42,480 bases of DNA from Deltaproteobacteria bacterium (GTDB taxonomy: Bacteria > UBA10199 > JADGCS01): positions 1 through 42,480 of the forward strand of contig JADGCS010000029.1 in NCBI GenBank assembly GCA_015228875.1, written 5' to 3'. Shown one piece after another: positions 17,076-25,454 of the stretch. Position numbers and translations under genes: made by a program. Position 1 is the stretch's first letter, and each line of letters begins with the position of its first letter. Below the pieces are notes generated by a model that was not told where the DNA came from, made no database searches, and saw nothing but the letters and a program-made list of their open reading frames with translations.

Positions 17076-17361
17076 GCTGTCTCCTTCATAATTAAATCAA
17101 AAAAGTATTTTATACTGAAAACCCACGTCATCGGACCTCGGATACATTTCTGTGATACCGTGTGTTTATTATCGGATGAACCTGTGTCAAGGTTGCTTTT
17201 TTTTTCGCCCAGAATCCGACACTTGACAGAAACGGGAACTCTCCTCAAATCTTCCGCGGATTATTTCGTAGCCATTTAAAACTTGATTGTTTTCGAGCTT
17301 CTTTGATGTTATAGCAACAATAAAATGCATCGAGTGAACACCCTCTCTTGAGGTACAACGC

Positions 17362-17583
17362 ATGAATAACCCGCCTCACAAATCAGGGATAGTCGAACAA
17401 TATGGGCCCTTAACAAACCATGACCGGAGTTTTGATTGCCAGTTCTGGCAGTCTCAGGGCGTCAAGGCTATCTTTGATGCCGCCTTTGACCTTATTAAAG
17501 ATTATCTTTTGTTAAAGGACAAAAATGTTAACCAGCCCAGAATTCAAAGATCTGTTGAGTCTTTTGGAAAAATATCATTGTAG
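17362..17583 (+). CDS. small conserved protein overlapping a nucleotidyltransferase, putative antitoxin partner
   Basis: This 73-residue protein has a recognisable middle, DCQFWQSQGVKAIF, and a helical end (DYLLLKDKNVNQPRIQRS). I have the impression that this pattern recurs in small proteins encoded beside nucleotidyltransferase genes, but I cannot name a family. It overlaps the start of the next gene by 59 nt in a different frame, which implies coupled expression. A toxin-antitoxin or regulator role is inferred only from this arrangement. Confidence 0.6.
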   Translation: MNNPPHKSGIVEQYGPLTNHDRSFDCQFWQSQGVKAIFDAAFDLIKDYLLLKDKNVNQPRIQRSVESFGKISL

Positions 17584-17980
17584 ATATCTCGTCATTGGTG
17601 GCTATGCGGTTATGAAATACACAGAACCGCGTTTCACCAAGGATCTTGATTTGTTGATTGCCATTGATAAAAAAAATGCACAGGCAATTTATGACGCCCT
17701 CAAAGAATTTGGCGCTCCGCTTAAGGGTCTGAGCAAAGATGATTTCTCCAAAACCGGATTCTTCTACAAAATGGGTGTTGCCCCTTTAAGGGTTGATATA
17801 TTGATGTCAGTGCCTGGGGTTGATTTTGAAAGTGCCTGGAAACAAAAAGAAACAGATTTTATTGACGGGGTTAAACTGCATTTTATTTCCAGGGCTGATT
17901 TGATATCGTCCAAAAAAGCATCGGGAAGACCACAGGACTTGCTTGATGCTGAAAACCTCGAAAAAAACACCACGTCTTAG
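17525..17980 (+). CDS. AbiEii-like / DUF6036-type nucleotidyltransferase
   Basis: This 151-residue protein has the minimal nucleotidyltransferase fold: an N-terminal helix, the strand VIGGYAVMKY with the Gly-Gly motif, then FTKDLDLLIAID with the metal-binding D-x-D, and a third acidic residue in VDILMSV. The C-terminus contains the conserved basic segment KKASGRPQDLLD. Such proteins are found as stand-alone domains and as toxins of AbiE/MenT type. The stop codon lies in the CTTAG target duplication of the MITE that follows, so the insertion occurred exactly at the gene end without truncating it. Confidence 0.75.
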   Translation: MLTSPEFKDLLSLLEKYHCRYLVIGGYAVMKYTEPRFTKDLDLLIAIDKKNAQAIYDALKEFGAPLKGLSKDDFSKTGFFYKMGVAPLRVDILMSVPGVDFESAWKQKETDFIDGVKLHFISRADLISSKKASGRPQDLLDAENLEKNTTS

Positions 17981-18093
17981 TACCTCGATTCATAAATATG
18001 GCAATATTTATTCACTCGGAACTCAGTACTGAGTGAGCAAAAATTTAATTCAATGGTAATCAAATTACGTTACCGTATTTGCGAATCGAAGTA
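17981..18093. mobile_element. 113-bp MITE with 5-bp target duplication
   Basis: The element begins TACCTCGATTC and ends GAATCGAAGTA; the terminal inverted repeats extend about 21 bp (17981-18001 and 18073-18093) with four mismatches. It is bounded by CTTAG at 17976-17980 and 18094-18098, a clean 5-bp target duplication. A perfect 14-bp palindrome (ACTCAGTACTGAGT) lies inside. There is no coding capacity. The source transposase is not in this window. Confidence 0.75.
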
Positions 18094-18135
18094 CTTAGAG
18101 CCCATGCCATATAAGATCACATGACGGATATGCCG

Positions 18136-18190
18136 TGATGGCTGGGTCCTCGGGCCAGAAATTTCAAGGGTTGCGTGGTGCGTTATGCGG
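18136..18190 (+). repeat. 55-bp direct repeat, copy 2
   Basis: Identical to 15217-15271. The remaining sequence from 18094 to 18281 shows no gene. Confidence 0.85.
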
Positions 18191-18281
18191 TGGTATCGAA
18201 AAAGGGCGCCCTGGACTTCCCCCGTTTTTTAAAGTAATAAAGTCGTGCGATTAAAAAAAATGACAGAGGTCGATATCTTGT

Positions 18282-18776
18282 CTACCCATCTTGAAGCCGC
18301 GCCTCAAATTCCCTTTCGACATCTTGCATAAGATAATACCTTTTACCATTACGTATCTCGTAAGGATTTAAAATTGCGGCAACCTGATCGCGGTCAAGGA
18401 CCCTAAGGCTGTTTAAAAAAAACTCAAAGCTCAATCGGCATGTGATGCCTGTAGAGCTAAAGAGCGGGGAATCAGTTGCAACGGCAGTGGACCTGATCAT
18501 GATATCAACCTTTTGAGACCAAGTCTGTGCGCGCAGGAGGCGACAGGCAAGCGAGATCGCCAGAAAATCGGGGTAAGTAGCGTATTTGGTCATGTCGTTG
18601 TTGGGAGAGTCGGGCTGGATATACATAAATTGGACTGCGGTTTCCTCAATGCGGGCGAAGTGGTCCCTCGCTGTCTTGTCGTAATCAAAACCCCTTTTGT
18701 GGACTGTCTCCGTTGACATGATTTGAGCCAAGGTTCTGGTGCGCCACGAGCGAAGGGTGTCGTTGACAAGCGGCAT
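18282..18776 (-). CDS. hypothetical protein (164 aa), possibly 5'-truncated
   Basis: I do not recognise this protein. It is mostly helical, with a charged N-terminal part, a middle containing YATYPDFLAISLACRLL, and an acidic, basic-alternating tail. No signal peptide or membrane segment is seen. There is no ribosome-binding site at ATG 18776; the Met 19 codons further in (MSTETVHKRG) is an alternative start. The upstream flank is occupied by a mobile-element repeat and then the insertion sequence at 18846, so the original 5' end may have been lost. Confidence 0.45.
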   Translation of the reverse strand: MPLVNDTLRSWRTRTLAQIMSTETVHKRGFDYDKTARDHFARIEETAVQFMYIQPDSPNNDMTKYATYPDFLAISLACRLLRAQTWSQKVDIMIRSTAVATDSPLFSSTGITCRLSFEFFLNSLRVLDRDQVAAILNPYEIRNGKRYYLMQDVEREFEARLQDG

Positions 18777-18796
18777 GGGATTAAAGGCATAGGCAG

Positions 18797-18816
18797 AAAA
18801 GGGGTCAAACCTTTAC
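18797..18816 (+). repeat. 20-bp dispersed repeat, shared with 37500-37519
   Basis: The 20 bases beginning AAAAGGGGTCAAACC are identical at both sites and continue with similar pyrimidine-rich sequence. At 37500 the repeat supplies the last codons of the 612-residue protein gene. Confidence 0.7.
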
Positions 18817-18845
18817 CTTTACTTTTATCCCCGTTTGCAAGTTAA

Positions 18846-20804
18846 ACAGGAGTTTCAGAGATAACCAGACAAAAATCGGCGCAGGCCGCGCCAGTCAAGG
18901 GCTAGCTACTTTATAGGGTGTAAGACCCCACCTTGGCCAATCTGATGGCCAAAGGCCTTTAGGACTTCGGCTTGGGTCTTTGTAGGGGTCTCAAGCATAC
19001 GCTCTGGTTTACGAGCGTCCTTGTTCCAAACAAGACAAGAATCCAATGATTGCATCTCTTTCATGGTGAATTTGGCACTCATCTTATTCCCGGCTGCTAA
19101 AAGTTTGCGCTCGATGATTCTCAAATAGGTCAGTGCCACGACACAAGACAGTAGATGACAGCGTATTTTTGAATCAGTCCAATGTCTCATAGGATAAACT
19201 GTTACCAAATCATCATCCTTAGATAACCGAAAATCTTCTTCTACTTCATAACGATCCAAGTACCCCTGCACAATGTCATCAGTCGTCCAGTCGGCATTGT
19301 CTGTAATGATGATGTTTTTACCAAGGGTTTCTGTTTTTTTCTCAACCTCGTAGAGATCTTTACGGAAGCTCAAATTGAGATCACCGTTTTCATAATCAAA
19401 TTCAAGTTGGTAATAATTTGTGGCAACATGATACCTTTGGCAGAGACGAACGTAACGCTCCTCGATAGCCTTTTTATTGCGCCATTGACTATCCTTGTTT
19501 TTGACGTGGGTTCTCATTTCCAACAAGGCTTCTCTAATTTCGCACAGCTTTTTTTCAAATGTATAAGACTGCTTGCGATAGGTCTTTGGATTGTATGTCA
19601 CAACCACCGTCCTGGATTTTCCCCAAAAATCGCCTTTTGTTCTGTAGGCCAACATCTTGTCTTTGCCTTGGTCATCACCTTCCAGAATAACATTTTTATT
19701 GATACCAAGCGGCTCAAACTTTGATATGTTCTCACGGGCGTATTCCTCGGCAAAATAAGGAGAGTAGGACGTGATAAAATGAATCTGCGTGTTTCCATCG
19801 ATAACCTTGAAATTATCATCTGAGTTCATGCCCTTATCAAAAACAACAGTGAGACGTTGTTTGGTATCGCCAAACCCATGAATGACCCCGAACATCTCAT
19901 CCATGATCTGGGCGAACAATTTGGAGTCGTGTGTGCTGCCCTCATAAACGTGATAATACAAAGGCAATCGACTACCGCGCCCCACAAGCAAGGCAAGGCC
20001 AACTTGTCTGAGGTGAGATTTGCCATCCTTGTTTTTCCCCCTCTTGGCTAAGTCTGACTTAGTATGAGTGGCCATAAAGGTGTAATAATTTGTGGTATCA
20101 AACAAAAAACAATCTGATTCTGGTTTTTCGATTTCCCAGACCTTCTTAAAAAACAACTCGCCTATTTTTGTAATGTGCTTGCTATCAACACGATTCCACT
20201 TTTCCCAATAACGTTCACTACTCAGATCCGAAATGGTTGTGGGGCGAATGATCTGGATGGCTGTTTTATTATACCAGTCACATAAAGCACGTTTGGATGT
20301 AGAATCCACCATTCGATTAAAAATGGCATAAACAAAATAATCGCCTACGGACGGGCCTTCTTCTTTTTGACTCCTGGGGATGACCCCATCAACAATACTG
20401 GCAAAATCATATTTTTTATCAACCTCATTGGCTACCCACAAGGCCCCAAACTCCTGGGTTTGAATCTTATCTGGTTTGGATTCTTCGGTAAAAACCTTCA
20501 TGATTTTTTCAGCGGTGCCCAGATAGATCTGGTTGGTGACTTTTGGCTTGCCGTCGATCCGAGCCATCTCTCTGATGTAGTAGTAGGGTCTGCCCTTCTT
20601 GTGCTTGGTGTGTAGGTGGGCCATGCTCCCTTATACACAGTAGGGTCTTACATGTCAAGCATAAAACACGGCTAATGCTTTATTTTTAACGATTTAATTG
20701 ATTTTTAATTAAATTTTTGAAGGGTCTTACAGATAGGCGTCATGGAAGGTGTTGAAAGTTCAGACTTTTTTCTGAATTTTGAGGCTTAACTCTGAAACTC
20801 CTGT
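18846..20804 (-). mobile_element. IS1634-like insertion sequence (about 1.96 kb)
   Basis: The single transposase gene is enclosed by a perfect 15-bp inverted repeat: ACAGGAGTTTCAGAG at 18846-18860 and its complement at 20790-20804, with some similarity continuing inward. The total of 1959 bp fits the IS1634 family. A TGTAAGACCC motif recurs just inside both ends (near 18918, 20645 and 20731), possibly transposase-binding sites. I see no target duplication, so the exact ends are uncertain. Confidence 0.6.
18906..20624 (-). CDS. IS1634 family DDE transposase
   Basis: This 572-residue protein carries the DDE catalytic triad in the usual spacing: D176 in LFDTTNYYTF, D263 in VVFDKGMNSDD, and E462 in LDRYEVEEDF. 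The N-terminus (RPYYYIREMARIDGKP) is typical of IS1634-type transposases. The frame is complete, so the element may still be active. The C-terminal codons run into the left-end motif TGTAAGACCC, as in compact insertion sequences. Confidence 0.9.
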   Translation of the reverse strand: MAHLHTKHKKGRPYYYIREMARIDGKPKVTNQIYLGTAEKIMKVFTEESKPDKIQTQEFGALWVANEVDKKYDFASIVDGVIPRSQKEEGPSVGDYFVYAIFNRMVDSTSKRALCDWYNKTAIQIIRPTTISDLSSERYWEKWNRVDSKHITKIGELFFKKVWEIEKPESDCFLFDTTNYYTFMATHTKSDLAKRGKNKDGKSHLRQVGLALLVGRGSRLPLYYHVYEGSTHDSKLFAQIMDEMFGVIHGFGDTKQRLTVVFDKGMNSDDNFKVIDGNTQIHFITSYSPYFAEEYARENISKFEPLGINKNVILEGDDQGKDKMLAYRTKGDFWGKSRTVVVTYNPKTYRKQSYTFEKKLCEIREALLEMRTHVKNKDSQWRNKKAIEERYVRLCQRYHVATNYYQLEFDYENGDLNLSFRKDLYEVEKKTETLGKNIIITDNADWTTDDIVQGYLDRYEVEEDFRLSKDDDLVTVYPMRHWTDSKIRCHLLSCVVALTYLRIIERKLLAAGNKMSAKFTMKEMQSLDSCLVWNKDARKPERMLETPTKTQAEVLKAFGHQIGQGGVLHPIK

Positions 20805-20816
20805 CTGATTGTGGCC

Positions 20817-21056
20817 TCACAGGGAGCCATGAACCGTTGTTTTTTTTGATCGTAACGGCACCAGAGCGGCATTTGCCCAAACCAATAAAGCAACCCATTG
20901 GTTTTTAAGAGTTGCCACATAACGTAAATGCCTCCCAACCAAACCTCGATACCCAAGGTAGTGATGCTGGGCCATCAGATTTTCCCAGAGAGCAACCTCA
21001 GGGGGTGTTATCAAGCGCACAACCAGTGTTTCGAATGTTTTGAGGTTTTGGCCCAT
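20817..21056 (-). pseudogene. truncated DUF4338 (DruA-type) protein
   Basis: The 79 codons from ATG 21056 encode an N-terminal DUF4338 segment: RLITPPEVALWENLMAQHHY and LGYRGLVGRHLRYVA, then WVALLVWANAAL. DUF4338 is found in the Druantia protein DruA and in large transposase-like proteins. Full-length members are several hundred residues; here the conserved part stops after about 65 residues and the frame ends 12 bp from the insertion-sequence end. It is therefore a remnant, and no other Druantia gene is present. Confidence 0.65.
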
Positions 21057-21062
21057 GGTCAC

Positions 21063-21290
21063 CTATTCAAAATATTTCGGATCATAGGCTACTTCTGCCC
21101 TTGCCAACAGCTCGATGAGTTCTTCCTTGGAGGACTGTTTGTGGTGGTGTTGGGAAATTCCTCCCAACCCTCGAATGGTTCCCCCAAGATAATCGTGCAG
21201 ACGGGATTGCCATTCTAAAGCAATCACGGGAATTCGATTTTTGACCGCAAAGACAACGTGATAATGCAGGCTGAGATATGTGGATGCCAT
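21063..21290 (-). pseudogene. IS200/IS605-type TnpA with internal deletion
   Basis: The N-terminal part (STYLSLHYHVVFAVKNR, then WQSRLHDYLGGTIRG) matches IS200-type Y1 transposases, and the C-terminal part (SKEELIELLARAEVAYDPKY) matches their ends. The region between, with the HUH motif and the catalytic Tyr, is missing: 75 residues remain of about 150. Reading frame is kept across the deletion. The start is taken at ATG 21290 (MASTYL). The stop is immediately followed by the DUF4338 remnant. Confidence 0.8.
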
Positions 21291-21302
21291 AAAAATATAC
21301 TG

Positions 21303-21378
21303 GCACCCCCTCCGGGGTGCGTTTTTTTGTTTTTCTATTCCGGTGGTATCGTCCGCCAATAGCGGACTCAACCACCGG
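21303..21378 (+). repeat. IS200-type end hairpins
   Basis: GCACCCC (21303-21309) pairs with GGGGTGC (21314-21320), followed on the plus strand by seven T residues; it can act as a terminator and resembles the hairpin before tnpA in IS200 elements. A second, two-part stem pairs CCGGTGGT (21340-21347) with ACCACCGG (21371-21378) and GTCCGC (21351-21356) with GCGGAC (21362-21367). Confidence 0.6.
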
Positions 21379-21896
21379 CTAATAGCTGAAAACCCTACGG
21401 GTTAAGGACGGGGACATGATTCTTCCAAAAAAAACACCCCAATTTACGGATTGCCTACCACAAGGCAAAACATTTGGCCAGTTTTTAATTGAATTTAAAT
21501 GAATGTAGCGAGTTATGGTCCCGAACTACGAAGCCCTGATATAATATTTTACGACTCAGGGTGTTGATTGTGTAGATGGGGTGGTTTGTGTCGGACAAAA
21601 CATAAAAAAACTTGCATTGTTTTACAATGTGTGACTTTATTTCAAGCCAGTGCAAGGATTGAAATACGCTATCCGGCATCAGACGACGTGACTTTAAAAA
21701 AAATAGCAAGCAATATCAGGGGAGTAAATTTATTTTCATTTTTTTTCATTTTTTACGAAACTTCTTTTTGCGCACAAAGATAAGTTACATGGTTGTTGCA
21801 TGTCGGGGGGGCAGGCCCTTTGTGACTGCGATGATCCCTGTGTGTTCCTTTCGCAAAACGAAGGGAAAAAGAAAAAGTTATTAACCAAGGGGTAAC
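21379..21896. other. 518-bp AT-rich stretch without a supported gene
   Basis: It contains a small hairpin (TTGCCT 21451-21456 / AGGCAA 21463-21468), several homopolymer A and T runs, and a 74-codon minus-strand open frame (21485-21709) that I cannot assign and do not call. An imperfect dyad (CCTTTCG / CGAAGGG, about 21847-21864) precedes the next gene. Confidence 0.4.
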
Positions 21897-22247
21897 ATGA
21901 AAAAGCAGACTGGCAATCAAAGCAAAAGTGGCCTTGATCGTTTCATCAATGGACTCGAGAAGGTTAATATCAAAATTACAGAAAAAGAAGTGTGGGCGGG
22001 GGTTGATACCAAAAAACAAAAAAGCCTCAAAACGCTCGCAAAAAATGTTGTCGAGAGCGACATCAAGCAGTTTTCATTTATTCTTAATCCTGCCGAAAAT
22101 CACACCGAGAAAAGAAAAATCGAAAGAATATACTCCAAAAACGAGATCAGAAAAATGGTATGTGAACACCTCATCAGGGACTATCAGCACGAAAAAATCA
22201 TCAACGCAGTGACCGATTATATTTACGGCATACACGTCAGCCAGTAA
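21897..22247 (+). CDS. hypothetical protein (116 aa)
   Basis: I do not recognise this protein. It is lysine-rich and hydrophilic, without signal peptide or membrane segment, and looks largely helical. The C-terminal third (KMVCEHLIRDYQHEKIINAV) could be a small helical domain. A purine-rich ribosome-binding site (CAAGGGG) lies 8 nt before the ATG. It stands alone between mobile-element debris and the convergent protease gene. Confidence 0.55.
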   Translation: MKKQTGNQSKSGLDRFINGLEKVNIKITEKEVWAGVDTKKQKSLKTLAKNVVESDIKQFSFILNPAENHTEKRKIERIYSKNEIRKMVCEHLIRDYQHEKIINAVTDYIYGIHVSQ

Positions 22248-22252
22248 TCAGC

Positions 22253-22383
22253 CCACAGCCCTCAGCCTTTAGCCTTTAGCCCTCGGATATCAACTCAACA
22301 ATCACTCATCACCCATCGACATTCGGGCCATTGATCTTACTTACTCCGGCTAAGGGCTAAGGGCTGATGAGGGCTAAGGACTG
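22253..22383. repeat. imperfect inverted repeat between convergent genes
   Basis: The left part repeats AGCCCTCAGCCTTTAGCC-like units (about 22256-22284), and the right part repeats GGCTAAGGGCT units (about 22349-22378). Together they can fold into a long stem with G-T pairs. The position between the ends of two converging genes suggests a two-way terminator. The last bases overlap the 3' end of the protease gene. Confidence 0.5.
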
Positions 22384-25112
22384 ATGACAGACTCCTTGTT
22401 AAAAACAAACGACATTGTTTTTTGTGTCTGCAGGTCTCCCGCGTCTCTTGCCTGCACAATGATCGAGTTAATGCCTTCTTCGAGAAGCAGCTCGGCGTCA
22501 AAGTCTTTTGACCTGACCGGTGGCACACTCTCGAGATTGATATATTTGATTTTGCGTCCCTTGACAAAGATGGTGATGTCTTTGATGTTGTCGGGGTCTG
22601 TGGCGGTTCCCGAAATGAAAAGTCTGTCTCCGGTCTGCCTGATTTTATCTGATAGGGTGACTTCGGGAGCAATTTGAATCTGCCCTGGCACGGGATCTGC
22701 TGAATGCGGGGGGACAATGTGAAAGGAAAGTGTGTCGTTGATATTGGCCTTGGTCTCGTTGTCTATCGCAAAAAATTCAATCGAAAAGTCACTCTTGTTG
22801 AAGCTGTCTTTGATGTCGAAATGAAGGGTCTTTGTGCTTTCGTCTGATGGATTTAAGAGACCGATTGTCTCACGGGCACTGCCTAAAAAGACGTGTTTGC
22901 CCTCTGTGTTCTTGATGTTGATGATGGTATCTTTTGAGACGCCTGGGCCAAGATTTTTTACGGAGATGTCCATCGCAATTTTTTCGCCTTTTTCGGGGAT
23001 GCCGTTTTGATTGCCTTTGGTTCCACTTTTCCCGCCATCGTCAATCTTATACGAGAAGGCCAGGCGGGGTTGTTCCTGTTCTGTAAAACGTGTCGCGGCA
23101 AGGTATTTGTGCGGTGCCTGTGCTGTTTTTTCGGTGTAGGTGAGGAGCTTGATGTTCTCTGAGAATGTCATGATTTCGGGAGGGGCCACAATGACGATCT
23201 TTGCCGTTTTTTCCTCCCCGGGTTTTATTTTTCCAAAGACAAATTCACGGTTATTGATGAGTGGGTTAAGTGAGTTGATTTCTGTCACCACACGAGAGAC
23301 GGTCTCGGAGCTTAAGTTTTGAACAGATGTGACCATCTCGACGGTACTTCCAGCCCTGATGGAGACAACGGGGGAGCCATTGGTATCGATAAATTTGTGT
23401 TGGACCTTAAGCTTGGGGGTATTGTTGGTCTGCTCATGGGACCAGTCGATGTTCATTTTATTGAGCGCCTCAGCGATCAGGCCGTCCTGCTGTAGGGCTT
23501 CTTTTTTAAGAATGGCATTTGTTTTGTCCAGCATCTCCGCTGTTGATGGGGAGGCAGCCTTGTCCAAAATATTGATGGCCAGTTTGATTTCGAAATCATC
23601 TTCTTTTATTTTGCTGGTGTAAGAACTCTCGGAGGCGTCATCCGGTTCTTTGCTGTTGAGATAGGTCAGCGTGTATTTTGAATTTGAACTGTTGCGGTCG
23701 CCTGTGCGGTCGAGATGCGCATCAAGTTTTTCTTCGGTGAAGTCGATGTTTTCAACAAGATCAAAGTATTCGTTGTTAATGGATGAGGCGTAAAGATGAA
23801 TGTCGGGGCTAATGCCGAGGGCCTGAATGGACTCCCTCCCCGGGGTGAGGTATTGTGCCACTGTGAGCTTAAGGGAGGAGCCATCGCGCAGACTAAAAAG
23901 CGACTGCACAGACCCCTTGCCGAACGACCTCTGTCCGATGACAATGGCCCTGTGGTTGTTTTTGAGCGCCCCGGCTACAATCTCTGATGCCGATGCCGAC
24001 CCTTGATTGATCATCACAATCATGGGGATGATGTTGTCATCGCTCTTGCGCTGTGCCACGGCCGCTTCTTCGTCCTCGTTATTTGCCCCCACGGTAAACA
24101 CGATGTCTCCACTTTCGAGAAACTTGTCGGCGATGATGATGGCCTGATCTAAAAGCCCCCCCGGATTATTTCGGAGGTCAAGCACAATGCCTTTAAGGGC
24201 GTTGTTTGATTTTTGTTCGAGGTTGCCGAGTTCTTTGACAAGATCACGGAAGGTGTCTTCCTGAAAACCCTTGATGCGGATGATGCCGAAGTGTTTGCCG
24301 TTTTGTTCGACGTGTTTGGCCACAACAGATTTGATCACGATGATTTCTCTGGTGATGGTGACGTCACGGGGGGGTCTGTTTTTTGAACTTATTTTTAAAA
24401 CGACTTTTGTCTTTGGCGGTCCTCTCATGAGATCGACAGCATCGTTAAGAGGCATGTTGGTGGTCGACTGGCCGTCGATCTCGAGAATTTTGTCGTCGGC
24501 GAGGATCCCGACACGACTCGCGGGTGTGTCCTCGATGGGAGAAATCACCGTGAGGGCGAGATTTTTGATGCCGATGACAATGCCCAGTCCTCCATATTCG
24601 CCCTGCGTCTGGGTCTTGAACTCCTCATAAACCTTGGGTGGCAAAATATTGGAGTGAGGGTCAAGCACGGACAGCATCCCTCCGATGAACGCGTATTCCA
24701 TATCGTCAAATTTGGATTTGCCCCTGTAATTTTTTTTTAAAAAATTAAAGGCCTCACTGACAACGGGGAAGATGTCGTAGAGTTGTTTGATGCTGCCCAA
24801 GGGGATATCAACTTTTTGCGCCCCGAGCTGGAACTGGAGCGTGCTGCCGTTAAACACGGGCAGGGCCTCGGGGATTTCTTTGGCGAGTTCGTAAAACCCT
24901 TCTTTGAGCATCTCGATGGGCTTGATACGGGCCGGGTCGTAGTATTCATGCTGAATAAGATAGGTGCTTCGGGTGATTCTTTTGATGTTTTCGAGATTGA
25001 GTGTCTTTGATTGATCTTGTGAGGCACCGCCGACTTCAAAAAAACCGGTCTCAAGAAAGGCAACAAAAATCAACACACACAACAAACCCATTTTTTTGAG
25101 GGGTATAGACAT
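22374..25112 (-). CDS. S41 family C-terminal processing peptidase with PDZ and long C-terminal extension
   Basis: This 912-residue exported serine protease has a signal peptide (about 1-30), a helical region, a PDZ domain (about 165-250, GGLGIVIGIKN, GILADDKILEIDG), and the S41 core with LDLRNNPGGLLD and GSASASEIVAG. By comparison with CtpB and Prc, the dyad is Ser374-Lys399 with Gln403 (SFGKGSVQ), spaced 25 and 4. CtpA/CtpB proteins are about 400-480 residues; here about 350 extra residues follow, with two beta-sandwich-like segments, which may bind substrate or cell-wall partners in the periplasm. No lipobox is seen. The gene is monocistronic, and the 83-bp repeat lies in its upstream region. 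Confidence 0.88.
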   Translation of the reverse strand: MSIPLKKMGLLCVLIFVAFLETGFFEVGGASQDQSKTLNLENIKRITRSTYLIQHEYYDPARIKPIEMLKEGFYELAKEIPEALPVFNGSTLQFQLGAQKVDIPLGSIKQLYDIFPVVSEAFNFLKKNYRGKSKFDDMEYAFIGGMLSVLDPHSNILPPKVYEEFKTQTQGEYGGLGIVIGIKNLALTVISPIEDTPASRVGILADDKILEIDGQSTTNMPLNDAVDLMRGPPKTKVVLKISSKNRPPRDVTITREIIVIKSVVAKHVEQNGKHFGIIRIKGFQEDTFRDLVKELGNLEQKSNNALKGIVLDLRNNPGGLLDQAIIIADKFLESGDIVFTVGANNEDEEAAVAQRKSDDNIIPMIVMINQGSASASEIVAGALKNNHRAIVIGQRSFGKGSVQSLFSLRDGSSLKLTVAQYLTPGRESIQALGISPDIHLYASSINNEYFDLVENIDFTEEKLDAHLDRTGDRNSSNSKYTLTYLNSKEPDDASESSYTSKIKEDDFEIKLAINILDKAASPSTAEMLDKTNAILKKEALQQDGLIAEALNKMNIDWSHEQTNNTPKLKVQHKFIDTNGSPVVSIRAGSTVEMVTSVQNLSSETVSRVVTEINSLNPLINNREFVFGKIKPGEEKTAKIVIVAPPEIMTFSENIKLLTYTEKTAQAPHKYLAATRFTEQEQPRLAFSYKIDDGGKSGTKGNQNGIPEKGEKIAMDISVKNLGPGVSKDTIINIKNTEGKHVFLGSARETIGLLNPSDESTKTLHFDIKDSFNKSDFSIEFFAIDNETKANINDTLSFHIVPPHSADPVPGQIQIAPEVTLSDKIRQTGDRLFISGTATDPDNIKDITIFVKGRKIKYINLESVPPVRSKDFDAELLLEEGINSIIVQARDAGDLQTQKTMSFVFNKESVISP

Positions 25113-25179
25113 AGGGGGTTCTCAGCGCAACGGAAGGCTGTTAAACAGTTTTATTTTACCGAAAGCAAACACGCACGTT

Positions 25180-25262
25180 ACAAGTTACTAACTTGACTTT
25201 GACGCGGTTGAGTTTCCACGTCATGCGAGGAATGCACCCGCGCTCTGTCAACTTTGAAATTC
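25180..25262 (-). repeat. 83-bp palindromic repeat, copy B
   Basis: This copy is in the reverse orientation (starts ACAAGTTACTAACTTG, ends AACTTTGAAATTC). It lies in the divergent space between the protease gene and the secreted-protein gene at 25455, 68 bp and 192 bp from the two start codons. The remainder of this 342-bp gap is AT-rich and shows no further gene. Confidence 0.9.
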
Positions 25263-25454
25263 CTAGATATAAATTTAATGCAGGCTCATAGACATTTTTT
25301 GTTTTAATTTCAATTAATTTAAGGGGGTTAACTGATAATTTTTTTGTGTGTTCAAAAGGAGAATTTAATGATTACCGGTTGATACAAATACCAATATATA
25401 TTATGGGCAAAATATTGTATCATGATCACTTAATCCGTTTGTAGGGAGTTTCTT

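Noticed and set aside
20817-21056. Druantia defence system
   Set aside because: Only a truncated DUF4338 N-terminus is present; no DruE helicase or other subunits, and the neighbour is an insertion sequence.
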